Shown in pieces: positions 60,572 to 64,000 of a stretch of DNA of 64,000 bases. The stretch is from a virus, in the IMG/VR virus record IMGVR_UViG_3300031707_002715, positions 1 to 64,000 of that record, one strand, 5' to 3'. The stretch's first letter is position 1. Every line of letters starts with the position of its first letter. Made by a program: the position numbers and the translations under genes. The notes beneath the pieces were generated by a model that was not told the origin of the DNA, ran no database searches, and was given only the letters and a program-made list of their open reading frames with translations.

Positions 60572-63500
60572 TTGGCAATTCCTGTCACTAATAGTAATAT
60601 ATCTACTAGCTGGTGCACTAGTTTCTTTGCTGTTATTTTTGAGACTAATGAACCGTCACTTACTTATTATACTTTAGATGGTTCTATTCCGACGACATCA
60701 TCATCTTTATATACTAGTCCATTTATTATTGAAACTGAAGGAATCACTACTGTCAAATATTTTTCTATTAGCGATTCAACTCATGAGGCAAATATAGTTC
60801 AGACTGAGCAAGTTAAGATTGACGGTATTACTCCTATATCTACTATACATGTCAATATCAATCCTGACGGACAAAATAGCTGGTATATTACATTACCGGT
60901 AATTACTATAACTGCTAATGATGCAGTCTCTGGAGTCGATAAAATATATTATTCGTGGGACGGTGCTACATTTGTAGTATATACAGGAGGATCGTTTACT
61001 ATCCCTGGTGAAGGCATTCACTATTTACAAGTTTATTCCATAGATTTTGCGAGCAACAAAGAAGAAGTACAGACTAGAACATTTAAATACGACAACGTAG
61101 TGCCGTCGACTGCTATTACGATTCCGCTCGAAGTGTCTCATAATCCTGTCACTATCACTTTTACAGTGACAGATTCTGCTTCTGGTCAACAAAATACTTA
61201 CTATACTACTGACGGTTCGACGCCGACAACTGATTTAACACCGGCAACATCCTTTGAAATAAAGACATCGGGTTTATATGTTGTAAAATTCTTTTCAGTG
61301 GATAATGCCGGAAATATCGAATCTGTCAAACAGTCTGCACCGTTTAGACTTGAAATAGAACCGGCAGCTTTACAAGTTTTAATAACTGAAAGTTTTCCGA
61401 TTAATGGTGATAATTGCTGGTATAAATCATCACCACAAATCAGTTTGCTCACGACAAAACCTAATTTAGTTACGAGCCTCACATACAAAATTGCTCCGAG
61501 AGCAAAACCGACGACTGCTACTTATACAAGTACTGTTCATATAACTGGCACAATCAATTTGTCACAGGGTTCGTTTATTGCTTTAGAAATCGATCAGTCT
61601 AATAATCCACTAGTTATAAATATTCGCGGAGTTGATGCGACTCAGACTTCTATTCAAGACATAATTGATCAGATTAATAATACTGTTGGTGGTGATGTAC
61701 CAATAGCTAAACAGACTGATGTTAATGGATTGACTGGCACTGGATACATCACAGTGACATCACCGACTGGTGGATCGGGATCGCCGACGTCTGAGATTAA
61801 ATTTGTGAGTCCCGGGACATTTGATGCAACCGAAGTCGTGTTCGGCCTCAATATAGACACTTATCCGCACACGTTTACAGAGACATATCTTTATATAAAT
61901 TACACGAACCATTTTGTATTACCGAGCGATGGTTCGTGGTTAGTTTCAGCGATTGCAGTAACAGATACAGAGACTGCAACAGTAGAAAAAAATTATAATT
62001 TAGATTCTACAGCACCGATAACTGTGATTACAGTTGTTCCAGATCACGGTAGCGGTTTTTACACCACCACACCAGACATTACTTTTTCTGCCACAGATAA
62101 TGCTTCAGGTATTCATCATATTATCTATCAATTTGATGAAAATCCTACATTCGAATATCATCTTGAAGACGGGCCAATACATTTACCAAATACATCAAAA
62201 ATAATTCGATTAACGTATTTTTCGGTCGATGTCGCTGGAAATGTCGAAACGCCCAAAGAAAGACTATTCAATTTCGACAACATAAAACCTGTAACTAGCA
62301 CTGATGCGACTGCTATTAACGAATATAATGATCTTAATATCATATTATCGTGGGCTCACGTAATAGAATTCAACCCGATATCTGAAGAATATGAATTTAC
62401 ATTATTAACACCATCATTGCGACAAAATCTAACGACTTATACTGACTGGTCGACGATGATGTTATACTTGACATCATTAAACGTTGATTCTACGTCAAAG
62501 GTTTTCACAGTCGACTTACTAAATAATTATTTGGTGACATCTGTCACTCACAATTTAAGCACGGGCAATGTTCTTGAAGTCAGAAGCACGGTGCAATTAC
62601 CAAATCCATTATTAGCAAACAGGTATTATTATATAATAGCAATATCAGCGACTCAGATAAAAGTTGCAGACACTTATGATAATGCGTTACTCGGCACTGC
62701 CATAACTTTAACTAATACGGGCATCGGCGTCTTAACATTAAATAGAGCAAAACCAGAGATAGTAGTATCTGATCCGTTACGTATATTTTTGAAACCAGTG
62801 GACGATAGACAATACACTGTCGTAAATGAAAGAATATTGACGCAAGACGATGCAATTAACGAATTAACGACTGCAAATAATTTCTTAATAAGCGTTTCGA
62901 GAGTTTATAATAGTACTACTAGCACAACATTAACTGTCAAGTACACTTCTAATAATAAGATCTATACTAACGAAGTTTTTGCTGCGACTGATGTAATATA
63001 TGTTGATTACATTTATACTGGTATCAGCCATGTTTATTATGGAATAAATATTGAACCGTCGATATTAACGCCTGAAGGTGTGATAGTCGATCTAAATGAT
63101 AATGGTGTTAGCTCAATAAAATGGTTTGCAATTGATACAGCTGGTAATATAGAAGACACTAAAGATTTGAGTGCTACGGTCGCTGTTTTGAATAGGGCGC
63201 CCGTAGTTGATGTAAATATAGTAAAAAGTACTGATTTGACTGATTTTGTACCGAACGGCGATAATGATTGGTATAAATTAAATGAGTCGATTCCTACATT
63301 ACGACCAGAAATAAAGATTAATATTAAAAGCCCAAATGTATTTTTCTTTAATTATCATCCGACATTTATAAGCGTGAGCGGCCCTGGACCATATACGGTC
63401 CAATATCAAATACCATTTATAAACACGACATATGAAGAATTATCAGATGTTACACCGTATTTAAAAACTCGTGTAGAAAATATCACTAAGAATGAAGTAT

Positions 63501-64000
63501 ATACTGTTCAAACTCTTAGTGGTAACATCATCACGACCACTGCGACTATATTGCCTGCACCTAGTGATATAGTTCAAGTAGATTGTATATACTCTACATT
63601 ATTTGATGCTACTGTAGGTTCAGGTGCAAAAGTAATTACAATAGGTGATATACATAATCCAGATATAGTATTTGATTTTTCTGACAAGGCTAATCCGTAT
63701 TATTATCCTGAATCGCCGACTACTTATAATTTACAAGGTGAAAAAGATATAACGACTGTTGCTATAGATAAACGAGGTCGAGAAACGACAAATACTTCTA
63801 TACCTCAATTAAGCGGTCGCAACACGTTAAAATTAGATACTGATGCACCGATTTCTACAGATAATGCAGTTACTGGTTGGGTAAATCACGATGTCGTAGT
63901 GACAATCACATCAAATGATTTTGTACCGCCACCAGATCAGACTGCATCAGGCATTAACAGGATACTTTATAGTACTGACGGATCAGATCCGAATATAATC
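60572..64000 (+). CDS. Giant Ig-repeat virion protein (3' end outside window)
   Basis: From TTG 60572, preceded by TGAGG, the frame stays open with no stop to the last base, at least 1143 codons. I read the frame through by hand. It consists mainly of chitobiase-C/OmpL-type Ig repeats: SLTYYTLDGSIPTTSSSLYT, TYYTTDGSTPTTDLTPAT, SGVDKIYYSWDGATF, VYSIDFASNKEEVQTRTF and VKFFSVDNAGNIESVKQS. One hook-like segment (ITGTINLSQGSFIALEIDQS) lies near 61550. The NLLANRYYYIIAIS/IKVADTYDNALLGT module lies near 62600, and a copy of the 17945 gene's LTTANNFLIS...KIYTNE segment lies near 62860. Probably a long surface-exposed tail or baseplate appendage. Confidence 0.78.
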   Translation, partial: MAIPVTNSNISTSWCTSFFAVIFETNEPSLTYYTLDGSIPTTSSSLYTSPFIIETEGITTVKYFSISDSTHEANIVQTEQVKIDGITPISTIHVNINPDGQNSWYITLPVITITANDAVSGVDKIYYSWDGATFVVYTGGSFTIPGEGIHYLQVYSIDFASNKEEVQTRTFKYDNVVPSTAITIPLEVSHNPVTITFTVTDSASGQQNTYYTTDGSTPTTDLTPATSFEIKTSGLYVVKFFSVDNAGNIESVKQSAPFRLEIEPAALQVLITESFPINGDNCWYKSSPQISLLTTKPNLVTSLTYKIAPRAKPTTATYTSTVHITGTINLSQGSFIALEIDQSNNPLVINIRGVDATQTSIQDIIDQINNTVGGDVPIAKQTDVNGLTGTGYITVTSPTGGSGSPTSEIKFVSPGTFDATEVVFGLNIDTYPHTFTETYLYINYTNHFVLPSDGSWLVSAIAVTDTETATVEKNYNLDSTAPITVITVVPDHGSGFYTTTPDITFSATDNASGIHHIIYQFDENPTFEYHLEDGPIHLPNTSKIIRLTYFSVDVAGNVETPKERLFNFDNIKPVTSTDATAINEYNDLNIILSWAHVIEFNPISEEYEFTLLTPSLRQNLTTYTDWSTMMLYLTSLNVDSTSKVFTVDLLNNYLVTSVTHNLSTGNVLEVRSTVQLPNPLLANRYYYIIAISATQIKVADTYDNALLGTAITLTNTGIGVLTLNRAKPEIVVSDPLRIFLKPVDDRQYTVVNERILTQDDAINELTTANNFLISVSRVYNSTTSTTLTVKYTSNNKIYTNEVFAATDVIYVDYIYTGISHVYYGINIEPSILTPEGVIVDLNDNGVSSIKWFAIDTAGNIEDTKDLSATVAVLNRAPVVDVNIVKSTDLTDFVPNGDNDWYKLNESIPTLRPEIKINIKSPNVFFFNYHPTFISVSGPGPYTVQYQIPFINTTYEELSDVTPYLKTRVENITKNEVYTVQTLSGNIITTTATILPAPSDIVQVDCIYSTLFDATVGSGAKVITIGDIHNPDIVFDFSDKANPYYYPESPTTYNLQGEKDITTVAIDKRGRETTNTSIPQLSGRNTLKLDTDAPISTDNAVTGWVNHDVVVTITSNDFVPPPDQTASGINRILYSTDGSDPNII

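Noticed and set aside
61201-62343. Minus-strand open frames near the end of the window
   Set aside because: They are opposite the continuous Ig-repeat frame, overlap nothing with motifs, and have low-complexity translations.
1-64000. Alternative genetic code (stop reassignment)
   Set aside because: TAA, TAG and TGA all end genes at sensible places, and long genes contain none in frame.
1-64000. tRNA genes, IS elements or integrase/attachment sites
   Set aside because: I saw no cloverleaf-like sequence, transposase motif or terminal inverted repeat pair that I could support.

Overview
The window is part of the virion-structure region of a large tailed phage with a contractile tail (myovirus type). 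The evidence is a recognisable run of tail sheath, tail tube, tail-assembly chaperone-like genes, a 1093-residue tape measure, baseplate hub, spike, gp25-like wedge and baseplate J/gp6-like wedge. The DNA is AT-rich. Almost every gene lies on the + strand, packed with 1-17 nt overlaps or very short gaps, and the standard genetic code fits throughout. The size of the structural proteins (several of 900-1900 residues) suggests a large, possibly jumbo, genome. No capsid, terminase, replication or tRNA gene was seen. The only host clue is one minus-strand gene whose secreted product resembles proteins of Fibrobacterota/Bacteroidota (signal peptide, carboxypeptidase-regulatory-like domain, type IX-sorting-like domain), so a host in that broad group is an inference.

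Layout: (1) 2-1283, the end of a collagen-like (Gly-Ile-Thr) fibre gene that runs in from upstream, followed by an orphan fibre-tip fragment. (2) 1346-7949, three overlapping genes of glycosyltransferase and methyltransferase domains, including a 1474-residue protein with about five such domains. (3) 8026-10812, small structural and connector genes; four of them share one beta-sandwich domain. (4) 10938-14680, an accessory block: a multi-zinc-ribbon putative nuclease, a zincin-GNAT fusion, a small protein, a CYTH plus deoxyribosyltransferase-like fusion, and a HAD phosphatase. Three consecutive proteins in it share a nearly identical N-terminal tag. (5) 14674-22680, neck and adaptor genes with an actin-like ATPase embedded among them. 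(6) 22754-27786, a long tail fibre and a small zinc-ribbon gene. (7) 27853-29553, a minus-strand secreted protein bounded by a bidirectional terminator and a 351-nt divergent intergenic region, organised like a phage moron. (8) 29905-33648, sheath and tube, closed by a terminator. (9) 33733-60558, a new promoter, three chaperone-like paralogues, tape measure, hub, spike and baseplate. (10) 60572-64000, a very large Ig-like repeat protein that starts at TTG and runs out of the window.

How the parts may work together: the tail genes follow the usual assembly order (adaptors, terminator, sheath, tube, chaperones, tape measure, hub, spike, wedge). Two short beta modules recur across otherwise unrelated virion proteins (neck/adaptor, sheath, baseplate, fibre), suggesting that internal duplication and domain shuffling enlarged this virion. 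The most notable inferences are that the sugar-transfer cluster decorates the Gly-Ile-Thr collagen fibre, and that the tagged enzymes at 12151-14264 are virion-packaged cargo. Neither can be proved from sequence alone.
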